Shown piece after piece: positions 1 to 12,769 of a DNA stretch of 64,000 nucleotides. The DNA is taken from assembly GCA_028554755.1 (NCBI GenBank), contig JAPTOF010000015.1, positions 3,100,001 through 3,164,000 of the forward strand. Direction: 5' to 3'. The stretch comes from Cordia subcordata. Taxonomy: Eukaryota; Streptophyta; Magnoliopsida; Boraginales; Cordiaceae. The position numbers were made by a program, and so were the translations under genes. The notes beneath the pieces are model-generated. The model was not told the DNA's origin, did not search any database, and saw nothing but the letters and a program-made list of their open reading frames with translations. Each line of letters starts with the position of its first letter. The stretch's first letter is position 1.

Positions 1-1169
1 AAGCAATTAATCGGCCCTGATATGTGTCACGAACTTGATCTGATTGCTTAAATATAGTAGTTTCAATGTGCTGACTTTGTTTGTTCAAATCTTGTCACCT
101 CCTATAAGTATTATTGAAAGCACTATTTAGATATCCAACATGACTATTAAATCTCTCTCTTTTTTGTTCCAATTGACTAATCTAGTTGCAACAAATACAT
201 GTCTACCTAACTACTTTCCAGTGTCAGGCCTAAATAGGTAACAACATAAACAATATGCAACATCTTCCGTTATGCTATACTTCAACCAATTACAAAATAA
301 ATTAAACAAAGATAGACAAAATTTTCTTCACATATCTCCAAATTTTCTCTTAGATAAATCATGATCATTAGGTTGGCAATATCCTGTAGTAAATAGTATC
401 TCCTTATTTTATCATGATCATTAGGATGATAATCTTTGATTTTTTGAACGTAGACTAGGATTTGTTGGTAGATCTTCTAAATTGATCTTTGTTCGGGATT
501 GCTTTGAATATTTTTTGTACATTATCTTGAAAATCTATTATATTGGGAGTAGAAGAATAAAGGTCCCTATACATGGAATTTTTTAAAAAAAATTCATCCA
601 TTATTGTAGTCATATGTAACAAATCAAATTTATAATAAGTAACTCATAAACAATAATTAAATAAACAAAATTCAAATATCATAAACAATAATTAATAATA
701 AAAAGTTTGAATGGTATACACATAACACAATAATTAAATAATTAAAATTCACATTCAATTTGCCAACATAATCAAAGTTCACATTCAATAATTAAATAAA
801 TAATGATACAACAAAATCTAATCCACAAATAAATCAAGTCGTATGACAACAAGTGGACACCCTTACCAAACTTTAGTAAGTTAATAAATTTATGAAAACC
901 TTGTTTGTTTATGCAACTAGTTCATGAAGTTCATAAATTCAAAGAGAAAGGTCGTCTAGCCACGTTGTATAACCAGAGTATTCTTTCATGATTTTCGAAG
1001 TATCGACTAGCAAATGATTATCCATAATATAATCTACAAATAAATCAAGTAAAAAGTGATATATTATAAATTATTTAATAATAATAAATAAATAAACCTT
1101 GCTTAGTGGCTTGAGGAGACAAAAAGACTTGGCTTTGTAGGGAGAAAGTTTGAGTAAAGGAAAAGAAGA
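1..1169. other. AT-rich intergenic sequence, no gene seen
   Basis: No open frame of meaningful length and no recognisable protein motif on either strand. The sequence is strongly AT-rich with scattered short direct repeats; for example the phrase 'acaaataaatcaag' occurs near 827 and again near 1033. I could not assign it to an element. Confidence 0.6.
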
Positions 1170-1633
1170 AAAGTAGGTTTTTGTTATTTATGATAAAATT
1201 TTACAAGAAATTAAAGAGCACAACAATTTATTGTGGTTCAGCCATCAAGCCTACATTTACTTCCCGAGTATCCTGCTCGAGATTTCAATAACTACACTAA
1301 AAATATTGAGCTTTTCAAAAGTTGACTAAGCTCAAAAATCAACTATACAACCTTGATTTCAACCCAAAATGAAGAAACCCATTTGCAACTGTCTTTCAAA
1401 TTTCTAAGCCATAAGGCTAATCTATCTAAATCTCAACTTTTACAAGATAATAATATTGTAAAGCATAAAAGACAAGTTTGAATTGATGAACAATACAAGA
1501 CTTATAGTTGCCTTAAGAAAAGTGAAGCTCTTCTTGTATTGCTCTCTCTTTTTTATTTGATTTTTTCAAAACTTTTTAAGCTCTTTTTTCTTGGATTCTT
1601 GTATTATCTCTTGAAAAACTTGAAGATTAGTGT

Positions 1634-1664
<31 letters not shown>

Positions 1665-2501
1665 CTCAATTGAAAAATATTTGTTAGACACAATGGATAG
1701 AGTCAAAAAATCAAGTTTTGACTATTGTATAAAAATAATGGTAAAAAATCGTACTAACAACGGCTATTTTCAAGTTAAAATTTCATATTTTTAGGTGGAT
1801 TTTTCTTCGTACGGATACCCCGACAAAGTCCCCTCGATAAGCTCCGAGTGAGGTAAATCCTATTCGATACCCTGACAAGGGCAAAACATAGATGAAAACT
1901 TCCTGACAGGTGGGGTTGAAAACTTATTTGGTATCCCGGCAAAGGTAGCTCGGCAGTGCCCAAAAGCTGTTTTCAAAAATAAAATGATTTATCATGTAAA
2001 AGACAAATTGTAAGAGCATTTTTCAACACAAAATAATTTTGAAAAGCATAAAAACATTTAGAAAACAAGTTGTGCATATAATATATCAATTTTAAGCAAA
2101 TGAGAAATAGAAGACGAGCAAGGCAACTTTATAATGAAGCATTCTATGGCTGCTCCCCTTATGTCTTACATATCCTTCCTTATGTTACCATACCACTTAA
2201 CATAAGTAATCTTCAAGGCTCATGGTGTCGGATGGTCATCTCCAAGGCATAGGCTTAGTGTCATTACTCAAGAACTCGAACAACTTATTAGTGACAATAT
2301 AAGCTCACTCAAGTTCATAAAGCAAACATTCATCTTTTGAATTCATATGCCATTCATCCCTAACTTATAACATATCATCATTTATTATTATAAGCCCATC
2401 ATATCATTCATTACAAGTATAATACACATAATCACATATTCAACAAGTAATCTGATTTTTATCATCAAAACATAACCAATATCATAGCTATAATTTCAAC
2501 A
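1170..2501 (-). mobile_element. Sirevirus-type LTR fragment (same family as the 24070-39205 element)
   Basis: Read on the minus strand it begins TGTTGAAATTATAGC at 2501. It then follows the same order of segments as the two LTRs at 24070 and 37774: a GATGATGAAAATCAGATTACTTG-like stretch, a conserved block (minus strand of 1775-1963) with repeated GGGTAC/GGGTATC phrases, and the 'GTGGTTCAGCCA..AAGCCTACAT' segment near 1227-1255. The short frame at 1775-1963 also occurs, diverged, at 24600-24787 and 38330-38489, so it is LTR sequence and not a gene. The inner (left) end is fuzzy, and no partner LTR or TSD was found, so it is a solo LTR or a truncated remnant. Confidence 0.7.
1633..1665. repeat. 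(TA)n microsatellite
   Basis: Run of alternating T and A with one interrupting G, lying in the LTR fragment. Confidence 0.9.
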
Positions 2502-3259
2502 AAGTCTATATGTATATTTATATTTTTATATATAACATATATAATGTCAAAATTCTTTTTCTTCCCTTTTTTTCCCTTAAAGATAATCCATAATGATTAT
2601 CTCCAATAATTAATCGAATTTCAAACCTACAAAAAAATTTTAAATTTTGAATTTATTCCAATTACAATTATAAAATTTAGAATTAAAATTGGAATTTAAA
2701 AGAAAACTTAATTTAGAATTCTAACATTTTAATTTAATTTGATTCATAGAATGTATATTTTTTGGGATTAGTTTAGAATTTAAAAGAGAAAAATAGAAAA
2801 TACAATATAATTTAAAATTTTTGGAATTAAAATTAAATTATTTTTAATTTAAAAAAAGAATTAAATGAGCTACCTATTAAAAAATTAATATCTTGAAATT
2901 AATATCTATATATATACTTTGTTATATAGAAAGTTGTATCTCACACACAAAAGCTAATATCAAAGATGATACGAGGTAAATTTCATACTCTCACAATTGA
3001 TATTAAGTTGAAAAAGTCATTGAATTTCAAAGGGTGAATTATATCTTGGGTCCTAAAGTTCTCAATTTTTTTCTAAGTAAGTTTTAGTTATTTTAAAATA
3101 TTTAAATTAATTCCATAGTATTTCACAAATATAGTGAAATTAGCCCTTCCATACAGTCGAACTAGTTCTCATGATTTAAAAATATTTATATTAGACCTCA
3201 ATCATTTTTTCTCAATCACAAAAATGATTGAAATAAAGAGGATTTTTTAAATGTTTAAA
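2502..3259. other. AT-rich intergenic sequence
   Basis: Very AT-rich with many runs of A and T and a short TATATATATA tract near 2910. No coding frame or element terminus is recognisable. The last bases (3260-3264, ATAAT) are the left target-site duplication of the next element. Confidence 0.6.
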
Positions 3260-3264
3260 ATAAT

Positions 3265-4701
3265 TGATGTGTGTCACTTGTGCGTGTTTGTACATAGTGT
3301 TTGTATGGTGTTTAGAGGTGTTTAGAGCTTAAATTGAGTGCATTTAGTATAATAGTTATGCATAATTGTTAATATTTGTATATAATGTATTTAGATGCAT
3401 AAGTGCTATACTAAGTATTATATTTTGTGTTTTATGTGAGTTTTGGGATGGGTCAAGCTTAAACGAGGAAGAAACGAGCTAAATGTTAAAGGCCGGGAGA
3501 ACAAAGATTGAAGATTGGAGATCAAATGGATCTACCAGTTGGGACCGAAGGAAGAATTGATTTACCAGTAGGGTTAGCCGGTAAACCCAGAGAACAAAGT
3601 CTGTATAAATCGAGTGAATTAGCTAACTGGTAAGGTTAGCCAATTATTCCCGAGAGCAGATGTTGTAATCAGTTGACCCCCTTGTTCCCGGTTAGATGGT
3701 GGGGTCCCTTGGTACTTGCACTGAAGAGTCTATAAATAGCCCGTTTTAGGCTATTTTTAGGAGAGGAACTTTCATTTCTTAAACCTTAATAAACCCTCAC
3801 CCTTTACCCACTTCACCCAACATCGAAAACCACCATCCCACACTAAACCAAGCAAGGATTAAAGCTTGTAACACGAGTTTGAAAGGTTTTGCTTTGGATT
3901 TGAGCAAGGGATTGAAGGGAAGTTTCTTATTCCTTTTCTTATTCTTGTAAATATGTTTTGTAACTAAGTTAGAGGTAGGGTTGATTGATGTTATATATTA
4001 GATTAGGGCTTTGAATAAAAGATTTTTGTGTATCTTTGGCTCTTAATGCGTGCTTCTTGACATTTATTAATGGTATGAATCAATATGTCTATGTGTTTGT
4101 TAAAATGCCTAAGTGAAGTTCCATGTGTTATTTCGTGCTTAAATGCTATTATTAGTGGTGTCACCTTAGCCTTCATTCATGCTAACGGCATAAGCTCTAT
4201 TTGCAACTAATGTGTGTTGATTAATACGCTTAATTAGTGACTTATGTGGTAGGAGTATACCTCTAGTCTAAAACGTACCACTAGCACTAGTTAATACTCT
4301 GGGAGTCTAATCTCTAGTCTAAAACAATACTAATAGGTTAGTCTCTCGAGTAGAATGTTAATCAACACCAAAGAGAGCAACCGAGCCATAGATAGACCAA
4401 ACCATTATCATAGCCCAAATCTAGTTGCAACACAATCGCGTGAGATCCCCTTTCACCTTGTAGAGTTTTATTTCCTTAGCTTGGCACCTTTAGTTCCTTC
4501 ATTAGATGAGGCTAGCTTAGGTTTTATTCTGGAGCCCCCTTTAATCAAAAAGACAAAAAATACTTCAACACACGCTTGTACCTAGTTTTAGGCACCAAGC
4601 ACATCGTGGCTGAACTAAGGTAGCCTCCCTGATAAAGAACAACCCCATACTTGGATGCTTCACTACACACGACCCATGCACTTGCAGGTGTAAACACATC
4701 A
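3265..4701 (+). repeat. 5' LTR of the non-autonomous Athila-like element
   Basis: Starts TGATGTG and ends CACATCA, a 7-bp inverted terminus. It contains a cluster of CCGGT/ACCAGT/GGTTAGCC boxes at about 3530-3705, followed by a TATA box. The copy at 7880-9315 aligns along its whole length with scattered substitutions and short indels. Confidence 0.88.
3731..3738 (+). promoter_or_regulatory. LTR TATA box
   Basis: TATAAATA follows the GACC/CCGGT box cluster and precedes 'GCCCGTTTTAGG', which is conserved in the 3' LTR. The position suits a U3/R promoter. Confidence 0.6.
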
Positions 4702-4724
4702 AGTTTTTGGAGCTGTTGCCGAGG
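4702..4724 (+). other. Degenerate primer-binding site (tRNA-Asp type)
   Basis: The sequence just after the 5' LTR contains TGGAGCTGTTGCCGAGGA. It differs at a few positions from the tRNA-Asp-complementary site known in Athila/Tat elements (TGGCGCCGTTGCCGGGGA). Confidence 0.7.
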
Positions 4725-4924
4725 AGGCAAGGTATTGGTTCTTTGTGTGCTTTTGTGTTTGTAATTGGTTACTTGCATGTGTTCTATCTTTACTCGCTTT
4801 CCCTTATTTGAAAAACCACAAAAAAATTGAAAATTTTTGAAAATCCAAAAAAATAGAAAAATTTGAAAAATCTCAAAAAAATTTTGATTTGAGAAGAGGT
4901 TTACTTGTGCTAATTGAGTATAGA

Positions 4925-6310
4925 TAATTTGAATGATTCTTGGTGGTCACAAGTATCCTCTTCCCCATCTCCCGTATATGCTCCAAATGCTTGTGTTCTA
5001 TACGGTAGTTGTGAGCATCAAACTATTTATTGTCCTCTTGTAAAATTCCCAATATCGAGCTAATACAAGTCATGATCCTTATAATCATGCACCTATTTAT
5101 TCATCTTCATTTATTAATCATGATTATAGAGAGTCATATTATTATTTTTTTGATCTTTATGGGAGCTGTGACCATGACATTAGTTCTTCCCCATTCTCCA
5201 CACCGATCCTTATTTTCTTTTTAAGCCCAAGAGTGCCCTTAATAGTCATGTGCTCATTCATGCATCTACATCTAGTTGTCATGATTATAAGGAGCCACAT
5301 TATGCACATTTGTCTAGGGGTCAAGATGAGTCTTCATTCTACCCACCTCCTTGTTTTAAGAGTCCATCTTCTACAGAATCTTTTGCCACCTATTCTTCTC
5401 CCAAGTTTTTTTATGGTTATGCTCAAAACGAATTTTAAAATAATTACCATTTCCATTAGGGTAAACCCTCTTCTCTAAGGTTTCCCTCATATGAAGATGA
5501 AAATTTAGAGTATCTCCGACCCCTAATTTATTCCAACCATAAGAGACTAAAGGAGATAACCGAACAATTATCTGAAATGGTCACGTACTTGAATAGAGAA
5601 GTTGAGAATGAGAATCTGTGAGTGAGAGTTTTGAGAATATTTAAGTCATTTAAGCCTACGTTTCCTTCTCTTCCCACTTTTCAAACGTATTTGGAGGGTG
5701 ATCTTGATGTTTTGAGTACTTATTGCATTCTGAATCCACCTTTAGGGATTTTAGTGTGCACACCTCCCCCAAGCATCCATGTTTGAATGATGAGAAATCA
5801 ATTGAGTCTTTTTGCCTCCGCCCATATATGAACCAACCCCATGAGATGAGGTTATGGAGCAAGACTTTAAGTTGAGCGCTAGTGATGAATTGCAGGAGTT
5901 TGACAAGCTCTTAGCAAATGTTGATTTGGAGCCATCTGTTAGAGAAAGCATAGTTTTTCTCCCACTTATAACATTTAAGGATGAAATGTAGGAATTTGAG
6001 AGACTTTTGGATGATTCTTATTCCTTTTTTGTGTGCACCATTCTTGATCCAAATTCCTCTTCCTGTAAATCCTTGCCTTCAACTCCTTCAGTTCATATCA
6101 CTCCACCTAATTATTCCTTTTCTTCTCCCGTTGTGTCATCTCCTAGAGAAAATATTTTTATGTCTTCCTATTTTGAGTATGCCCATGTAAGGTATGTGCA
6201 TACTCCTCCCATTCTTTATGCATCGGACTTTTCATTGATTCATAGGAAAGGTGTGTTTTTAGCCCTAGGTATTCAGAAGAAGGCCATGGGGTGGTTAGTT
6301 AGTGAGTAAG
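4925..6310 (+). pseudogene. Degenerate internal ORF with a broken CCHC-like knuckle
   Basis: A formerly coding stretch survives as short open frames interrupted by stops and frame changes. Near 4992-5033 it reads C-x3-G-S-C-E-H-x4-C, the spacing of a gag CX2CX4HX4C knuckle with the second Cys replaced by Tyr. Near 5480-5620 a charged stretch (...RLKEITEQLSEMVTYLNREVENEN) looks helical or coiled-coil. No protease, RT or integrase follows. This is probably the relic of a gag-like or element-specific protein; I cannot give it a function. Confidence 0.45.
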
Positions 6311-7294
6311 TAGGGCATGATCATTTGCATTGTTGCATAGTCCCTACTATATTTGGGCATACATCCATTTTTCATTCTTTAGGGTACGACATTTTGGAAG
6401 GGACTTGCATTGTTCATTCTTGCCTATATCATTTATTGCATGATCCCTTTCCCTCTACCTTCTGTACTTCATTAATTATCTGACAATTTAGGCCATGAAA
6501 ATTTAAACACGTTTTACTTTAACGTTGGCACCCATTTGGGGGAGTTAAATCCAATGCTACTAAAAGCCACCCTATGCTTGTTTATATTTTCCTTATTCTT
6601 CTTGTATCTACTTCTTTTTGGTTTTGTATATAATAGATTAGTTTTCTTTTACTTATTCTTACTTTGTATATAGTAGATTAGATTGTTTTGTTTCTTTTGC
6701 CTTTTGATAGTTTAGGCTTTCTCTTGTTTGTTTGTTTGTATTCTTAGTAGGTTAGATTTTTGTTCCCTTACTTGTTGTTGCTCTATTCCATCATTTGTGC
6801 ATCAATCCTATACCCCTTGCATACATCCTTGTTTATCATTTCAAATGTCAATGTGGACTTGCATAGTATTAGCTACTAATCTCTTTTTTGTTTTTTGAGC
6901 ATTAGTGCTTTCTACAAAAGATAGAGACTAGTAGATGAATGGATTGTCATTGGCATTCACAGACTGCATGGAAATAAGGTCGTATATATCCATGTTTTAC
7001 TTGTTCCTTTCTATCCCTTTCGACATTCCCCGTATGTGTTTCATGTTAATTGTTTGTAATGCGTGGATGCTATTTGCTTGAGAGCAAGAAAAGTTCAGGT
7101 TTGGGGGTGTGGTTGTTCCTTTATTGTTTATATCATGTTTGGGGTAAATTTGCATAGCATGACTTGTTTTTGCTTAAAATATGTTCAATTTTTTTTATTT
7201 TTTTTGCATGTTTTGAGTTGTTTATCTCCATATTAGTTAGAGAGTTGGCCTTTGGTATTAACTTAATTATTTGGAAAAGATAAGTGTGTACTAT

Positions 7295-7549
7295 GGGGAG
7301 TGAATGGAGTATAGGGTATGACCTATATTTTGAAGTGAATCTTTTTGAAAACTATAGGGAGTGAGCAGTTTTAAGAATGACCTTGTAGTTTCCCCACAAC
7401 TTGGTTGGAAAAAGTGTTTTAGGGGAGTGAATGGAGTATAGGGTATGACCTACATTTTGAAGTGAATCTTTTTGAAAACTATAGGGAGTGAGCACTTTTA
7501 AGAATACACCTTATAGTTTCCCCACAACTTAGTTGGAAAAAGTGTTTTA
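7295..7549 (+). repeat. Tandem duplication, two units of about 127 bp
   Basis: The unit begins GGGGAGTGAATGGAGTATAG at 7295 and again at 7422, and ends in '..GGTTGGAAAAAGTGTTTT' both times, with few differences. It lies in the 3' noncoding part of the non-autonomous element. Confidence 0.85.
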
Positions 7550-7736
7550 GTGTTGTTGATAGGAGTATCTCTTCCTTGACTGGTTCTTTTAGTGTGTCTT
7601 AGCCTCTTCTTTTTCTTTTTCGTTTGTTTATGTTTTGTATTCAAAAAAAATGCAAAAAAGATGAAAAAAGTGAAAAATGGAAAAAGCCAAAAACGCATAT
7701 ACTCGCTTAACTAAAAAAGAATGACCCCTTATACTC

Positions 7737-7800
7737 CCTTAAAATGAAAAGATAGCAAGTCAATGCAACCTTAAAATGAAAAGATAGCAAGTCAATGCAA
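7737..7800 (+). repeat. Tandem duplication, two 32-bp units
   Basis: CCTTAAAATGAAAAGATAGC.. is repeated exactly with period 32, just upstream of the polypurine tract. Confidence 0.9.
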
Positions 7801-7857
7801 CCAGTAACTCTTTGAAAAGTATGTGATAAACCTAGTTTAGGCTTGCTTAGGGACAAG

Positions 7858-7879
7858 CAAGGGAAAGGTTTAGGGGTGT
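7858..7879 (+). other. Polypurine tract
   Basis: GGGAAAGGTTTAGGGGTGT lies immediately before the 3' LTR TGATGTG. The same kind of tract (AAGG..TTTGGGGGTGT) lies beside the minus-strand Athila LTRs at 50221 and 57385. Confidence 0.7.
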
Positions 7880-9315
7880 TGATGTGTGTCACTTGTGCGT
7901 GTTTATACATAGTGTTTGCATTCATGTTTAGAGGTGTTTAGAGATTAAATTAAGTGCATTTCATATAGAGTTTATGCATAAATACTATACTAAGTGTTAT
8001 ATTTTTTGTTTTAGGTGAGTTTTGGGATGGGTCGAGCTTAAACAAGGAAGAAACGAGCTAAATGTTAAAGGCCTGGAGAAGAGAGATTGAAGATTGGAGA
8101 TAAAATAGATCTATTAGCTGGGGCTGAAGGAAGAACCGACTGACCGATAGGGTTAACCAGTAAACCCAGAGAATAAAGTCTGTACCGGTTGAGTGAATCG
8201 ACTGATCGGTAGAGTCAATCGATTTTTCCAAAGAGCAGATGTTGTAACTGGTCGACCGCTTCTTGTTATTGGCGAGTCGGTAATGTCTCCCGATACTCAC
8301 GTTGAAGAGTATAAATAGCCCATTTTAGGTCATTTTTATGGAGGAACTTTTATTTCTTAAACCTTAATAAACCCTAACCCTTTACCCACTTCACCAAACA
8401 CCCAAAACCACCATCCCACACCAAACTAGGTAGGGATTGAAGTTTGTAACACGAGATTGAAAGGTTTTGCTTTAGATTTGAGCAAGGGTTTAAAAGGGAG
8501 TTTCTTATTCCTCTTCTTATTCTTGTAGATATGCTTCTTAATTAAGTTAGATCTAGGGTTGATTGATGTTATATATTAGATTAGAGCTTTGAATAAAGGA
8601 TTTGAGTATATCTTTGGCTCTTAATACATGCTTCTTTACATTGATTAATGGCATGAATCAATATGCCTATGTGTTTATAATGAAACATGTCTATGTGTTT
8701 GTTAAAATGCCTAAGTGAAGTTCCATGTGTTCTTTCGTGCTTAAATGCTATCTATAGTGGTGTCATCTTTGCCTTAATCCATGCTAATAGCATGAGTCCC
8801 ATTTGTAACTAATGTATGTTGATTAATATGCTTAATTAATGACTTGTGTGGTAAGAGTATACCTCTAGTCTAAAATAATACTAAAAGAGTACCTATTAGC
8901 ACTAATTAATGATTTACGAGTCTAATCTCTAGTCTGAAACAATATTAATAGGTTAGTTTCTTGGGTAGGACATTAATCAACACCAAAGAGAGCAATCGAG
9001 CCACTGATAGACCAAACCATTATTATAACCCGAGTCTAGTTGCAACACAATAGCCTGAGATCCCCTTTCACCTTATAGAGCTTTATTTCCTTAGCTTGGC
9101 ACCTATAGTTCCTCCATTAGATTAAGCTAGCTTAGGTTTTATTTTGAAACCCCCTTCAAACAAAAACGCCAAAAATACTTCAAAACACGCTCGTAGCTAG
9201 TTTTGGCATCAAGCACATAGAGACCGAACTAAGGTAGCCTCTTTGAGTAAGAAGGACCCCATACTTACATGTTTAACTACGCATAACTCGTACACTTGCG
9301 AGTGCAAACACATCA
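7880..9315 (+). repeat. 3' LTR of the non-autonomous Athila-like element
   Basis: Colinear with 3265-4701. It keeps the box cluster (8110-8284), including CTGGTCGACCGC near 8237, and the TATA box TATAAATAG at 8310-8318. It ends CACATCA followed by the TSD ATAAT (9316-9320). Confidence 0.88.
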
Positions 9316-9320
9316 ATAAT

Positions 9321-9625
9321 CTACAAAATATTCCAAATATAATCAAACTAGCCCCTAAACATATGTAGTCAAATGGATCTCCATTATTTCAAACTTTTTT
9401 ATTAGCCACCAACTATTCACAAACATAGTCAAATTAGTCTGCAAAAGTACTAAACTAATGGAAATAATTTGAATAACATTAAGATCTAATATGAATATTT
9501 TGGATAATGAGGACTACATTGACTATATTTGTGAAGTTTATAGCTTTTATTATTGTATTATATAATGAGATTAATTTTAATACGTTTGTGAAACATGACT
9601 AACAAAAAATAAAGACTACTTTCGT
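9321..9625. other. Intergenic sequence right of the Athila-like element
   Basis: AT-rich, no gene. It contains a phrase (CAAACTAGCCCCTAAACATA) loosely similar to one at 3130-3155, on the other side of the insertion. This may be the remains of an older dispersed repeat split by the insertion. Confidence 0.4.
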
Positions 9626-10966
9626 TGAGGGCAAATAATCTTAAGAAGGGGGTAAATTAAGATTCCACCAACTTTTTGCAATGAAAATCTCAACTAAAAA
9701 CAAGCATGGTCAAAGAGGCAACTTATCAAACACTTACAAATCAATATATAAAAGCAGGTATAGGCACATAAGTAAATTATCAAACACTACGTAAGCACAA
9801 ATAAGCAAAGTAAGAAGAGTTAAGAGAATAAAGAAGATGACACTAGTATTTTTAAGTGTTTCGACCTTGCCTGTGTCCACCACTTAAGAATATTCCCTTT
9901 AAGATCTCACAACACCTCTACTAGATGTCAACACTTCCTGAAATGTAGGTGAAGCACAAACCAACTAATACACCTCTTTGAAACTTCTCTTCAAAGAACC
10001 CAAGTGTTTGCCACACTAGGATTTCTCCACACTTTTTCTTACAGAAAATCCTCATAAACAATTCGAGCCCAAGAGTATGCAATGACGATAGAAATTTGAG
10101 TGTACAAAATGTTTACAATGACTACTCCTCAATTAGTAGATATAACAAATGATGGCTTAATTGAAAAGCTTAGACTCAATATGGGATGATAAAAAAATAA
10201 GTTCAAGTTGGATATAAAAAGAAAACATTGCAACTGTCAAATAATGGCTAGTTTTTCAACACAACAATGCTACCGGCACAAGGTCCATTCTACCAGATGG
10301 AGTGACCGGCTAAGGCAAAAAGTTCCCAAAGAAGTTCCCCATTTGCTGTATCAACTAGTAGCCTCCACAGGTTAGTCAGTCAACCCGCTAGGGTGATTAG
10401 TTGGCCCAGAAAACTAGCATTTTCACCCAGAAAACATGTTTTTCAAAACTCTTTGAAGATCAAATGATTCAAACACTTTAAGACCACTTCAATGAGGATT
10501 TTAATCCATAAAACTACTTTCAAAGACCTTTTTGAAACATATTTGAAGATTAATATCATTTTGAAAAGATACACACTAAGAGCTAGAGCAAAGATGAACA
10601 TATCTAAAGCAAGCAACAAAAATATCACTGTTACCCCTTATGTCCTATTTTTTACATCCTTATTTCACCACACAACTTCAAGTCTTGACCTTGAGATCTT
10701 CACATATTTAATGCTCCAAGATTTCTTCTGTAACTCTTGTGGTGATCAATTTGCTTCTTCCACTTGTATCTTCTCTTAATGAAAAATGTTGTTGCTCATT
10801 TGCTTTGTCCTCTTAGTACCAAGCACTTCAAGAATACTTTGACGTACAATAATATGACAATCTAATTTACAAGCTAAGCATTCAAACATTATTTTGGCTC
10901 CAAAGATGTAAACTATCAATCCAAAAGCCAAACAAGTGTGTATTAAAGTATGTAAACATATTAACA
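9626..10966 (-). mobile_element. Sirevirus-like solo LTR (minus orientation)
   Basis: Its plus-strand left end (GGGCAAATAATCTTAAGAAGGGGGTAAATTAAGATT) closely matches the left end of the LTR at 60051, and the plus-strand right end ATTAACA gives a minus-strand start TGTTAATATG. It carries the 'CACAACACCTCTACTAGATG..' and 'CTTCTCTTCAAAGAACCCAAG' blocks also found at about 60280-60370. A CCGGC/ACCGGCT box cluster lies at 10268-10405. No polypurine tract or pol flanks it and no TSD could be confirmed, so the exact ends are approximate. Confidence 0.65.
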
Positions 10967-10967
10967 C

Positions 10968-12768
10968 TGATGTTTTTAAATCCGCAAGTGCACGGGTTAT
11001 GATCGTAAACCTTTAAGAGTGTCACCTATAAGCACACGGGTTACGATAGTATAACGTGTGCGAGTGCGAGTTCGTGTCCACGGGAAGGCTATCTAAGTGC
11101 GGTTCCAATGTAAAATTGCGTCTTACACTAGCTACGTGTGGTCCTACCTATACTTATTTGGATTTTTGGATTGATTGGAGCTCTAATTTAAACCTAAACT
11201 AAGGGAAAATAAACTTGCTATGGAAGTGAGGATCTATAAAGTTTTTGGGGGAACTTAGGGGTAATTGCCCTTTCGGAATGGATTTGGGTTCTTAACTTTG
11301 TTTTGAGGTTATTGATGGTTTTATTACTCTAATTGTGGGCTTAGATTACTAGACTTACCATCTTTAACAATCGATGCAATCTTATCCCTAATCGGGCCCA
11401 ATTAGAAGTATAGGTTTGTCCTAGCTAGCTATGGCTTTTGGGTCTAGTTCTAAGTCCCTTGGGTGTTGATTAATGTCCTAATAGGGAGTTTAACCTTTTA
11501 GTTATGTTTCAAACTAGAGATTAAGTCCCCTAGGTCAAGCAAGTGATAGCGGTACCCTTTTAGCCATGTTTCATGCTAGAGGTGATTACTTACCATATTA
11601 AAGGCATTAAGAACACAATTAATCAACACAAATGTAGTTGCAAGTGGGGCTTATGCCATTAGCATGGATTAAGGCTAAGGTGAGGCCACTACCATTAGAA
11701 TCTAAGCACAAATTACACATGCAAACTCATAGAGGCATTTCATCAAACACCTTGACATGTTCAATTTCAAGCCATAAGAATTTAAGAACAAAGCATGTAT
11801 GTACAACCATCAATATCTCAAAAAAAGTGTTAAAATCCTTAATCCATTACAAAAATAGCAATTCTCCCTAATCTAGAGCTAATCTAACGTATTATAGATA
11901 AGAATAAATAGAAGAATATAGAGCTCCCTCATTATCCTTACTTGCTCTTTGCAAATCTTGCCCCAAAACCCTCCAAATCCTTGTTTGATCTTCAAGTCCA
12001 AGTTTGTTTATGGATGGAATTGATGTGGGATTTATGTGCAAGGTAGGTTTTAAGTGGATTTTGGGTTTATGGAAATGGGTGTTTGATTTGGATGTTGTTC
12101 TCCCTAAAAATGGCTAAAAAGTGGGTTAAAAAGAGCTATTAACGTGTCCAGTTGGGGGCCCAGCCGGTTGACCGGCTTTGGGCCTAAGTCGTCCAGCCAA
12201 AATTGGCCCAGATTCTGATCAGGCTAGGTCGTCTGGCCTAGACAAAAGCTAATCGGTCTTAATAGTAAAATGATCATATCTTGCTCATTTTAGCTTCGAT
12301 TTGCGCACTTTTTTGTCTATGGCTTCGTATCATCATGGGGGATCTCTAAAGCCATCTTTTTCACCCTAAAACATGTCCAAAATTTTTCCATGTCCTTCTT
12401 AGTTTGCAAGCTCTGAATTTGACTCACGTTGCGCTCGGTTTCACTTGGTTGCTTCTTCCTTCGCCTGGCCACTTCCAAATGCACTTTTCTTTGTTTCTCT
12501 ATATCTGTAACACCCTTTTCTTTGTTTCAAACTTCAAGCACCCTCAATTAAACTCCAATTATGTTCCCAAATCACACCTAAAACAAGCAATAAACTCGCA
12601 GTAGTGTAGTATTTAAGTCTTAACTTCAACTATGAACATATAAACCTTAACATGCACAATCATGACCTAAATGCTATACTAATGCATTAAATGAAGCTCA
12701 AAACACCTCAAAACACCTCAAAAAAAAAATATATATGCAATAGATAAATACACAAAACAAACACATCA
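10968..12768 (-). mobile_element. Athila-like LTR (minus orientation), solo or truncated
   Basis: Plus strand runs from TGATGTTTTTAAATCC to AAACACATCA, so read in reverse it starts TGATGTG like the 3265 LTR. The block 11460-11690 is the reverse complement of the 3' half of that LTR. For example, the 'GGCTTATGCCATTAGCATGG' phrase at 11647 mirrors 'CATGCTAACGGCATAAGC' at 4178. It contains the quasi-palindrome AGCCGGTTGACCGGCT at 12162-12177. No matching TSD (left AACAC, right GGTTA). Confidence 0.7.
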
Positions 12769-12769
12769 G

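Larger units (their letters stand above)
3265..9315 (+). mobile_element. Complete non-autonomous Athila-like LTR retrotransposon
   Basis: Two direct LTRs (3265-4701 and 7880-9315, 1437 and 1436 bp) begin TGATGTGTGTCACTTG and end ACACATCA. The element is flanked by a perfect 5-bp duplication ATAAT at 3260-3264 and 9316-9320. The first internal bases resemble a tRNA-Asp primer-binding site, typical of the Athila/Tat branch of Ty3/gypsy. The 3.2-kb interior has no reverse transcriptase, integrase or protease; only short frames and one degenerate zinc-knuckle-like motif remain. Its 3' noncoding part resembles, in reverse complement, the regions beside the LTRs of the coding Athila elements at 50221-51400 and 57385-58500. 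It was therefore probably mobilised in trans by Athila enzymes. Confidence 0.88.

Noticed and set aside
1775..1963. Short minus-strand frame repeated at 24600 and 38330
   Set aside because: Repetition is explained by LTR homology; a coding function would need evidence of selection.
11638..11871. Plus-strand frame in an Athila-like LTR
   Set aside because: Lies in LTR sequence antisense to LTR transcription; no motif.
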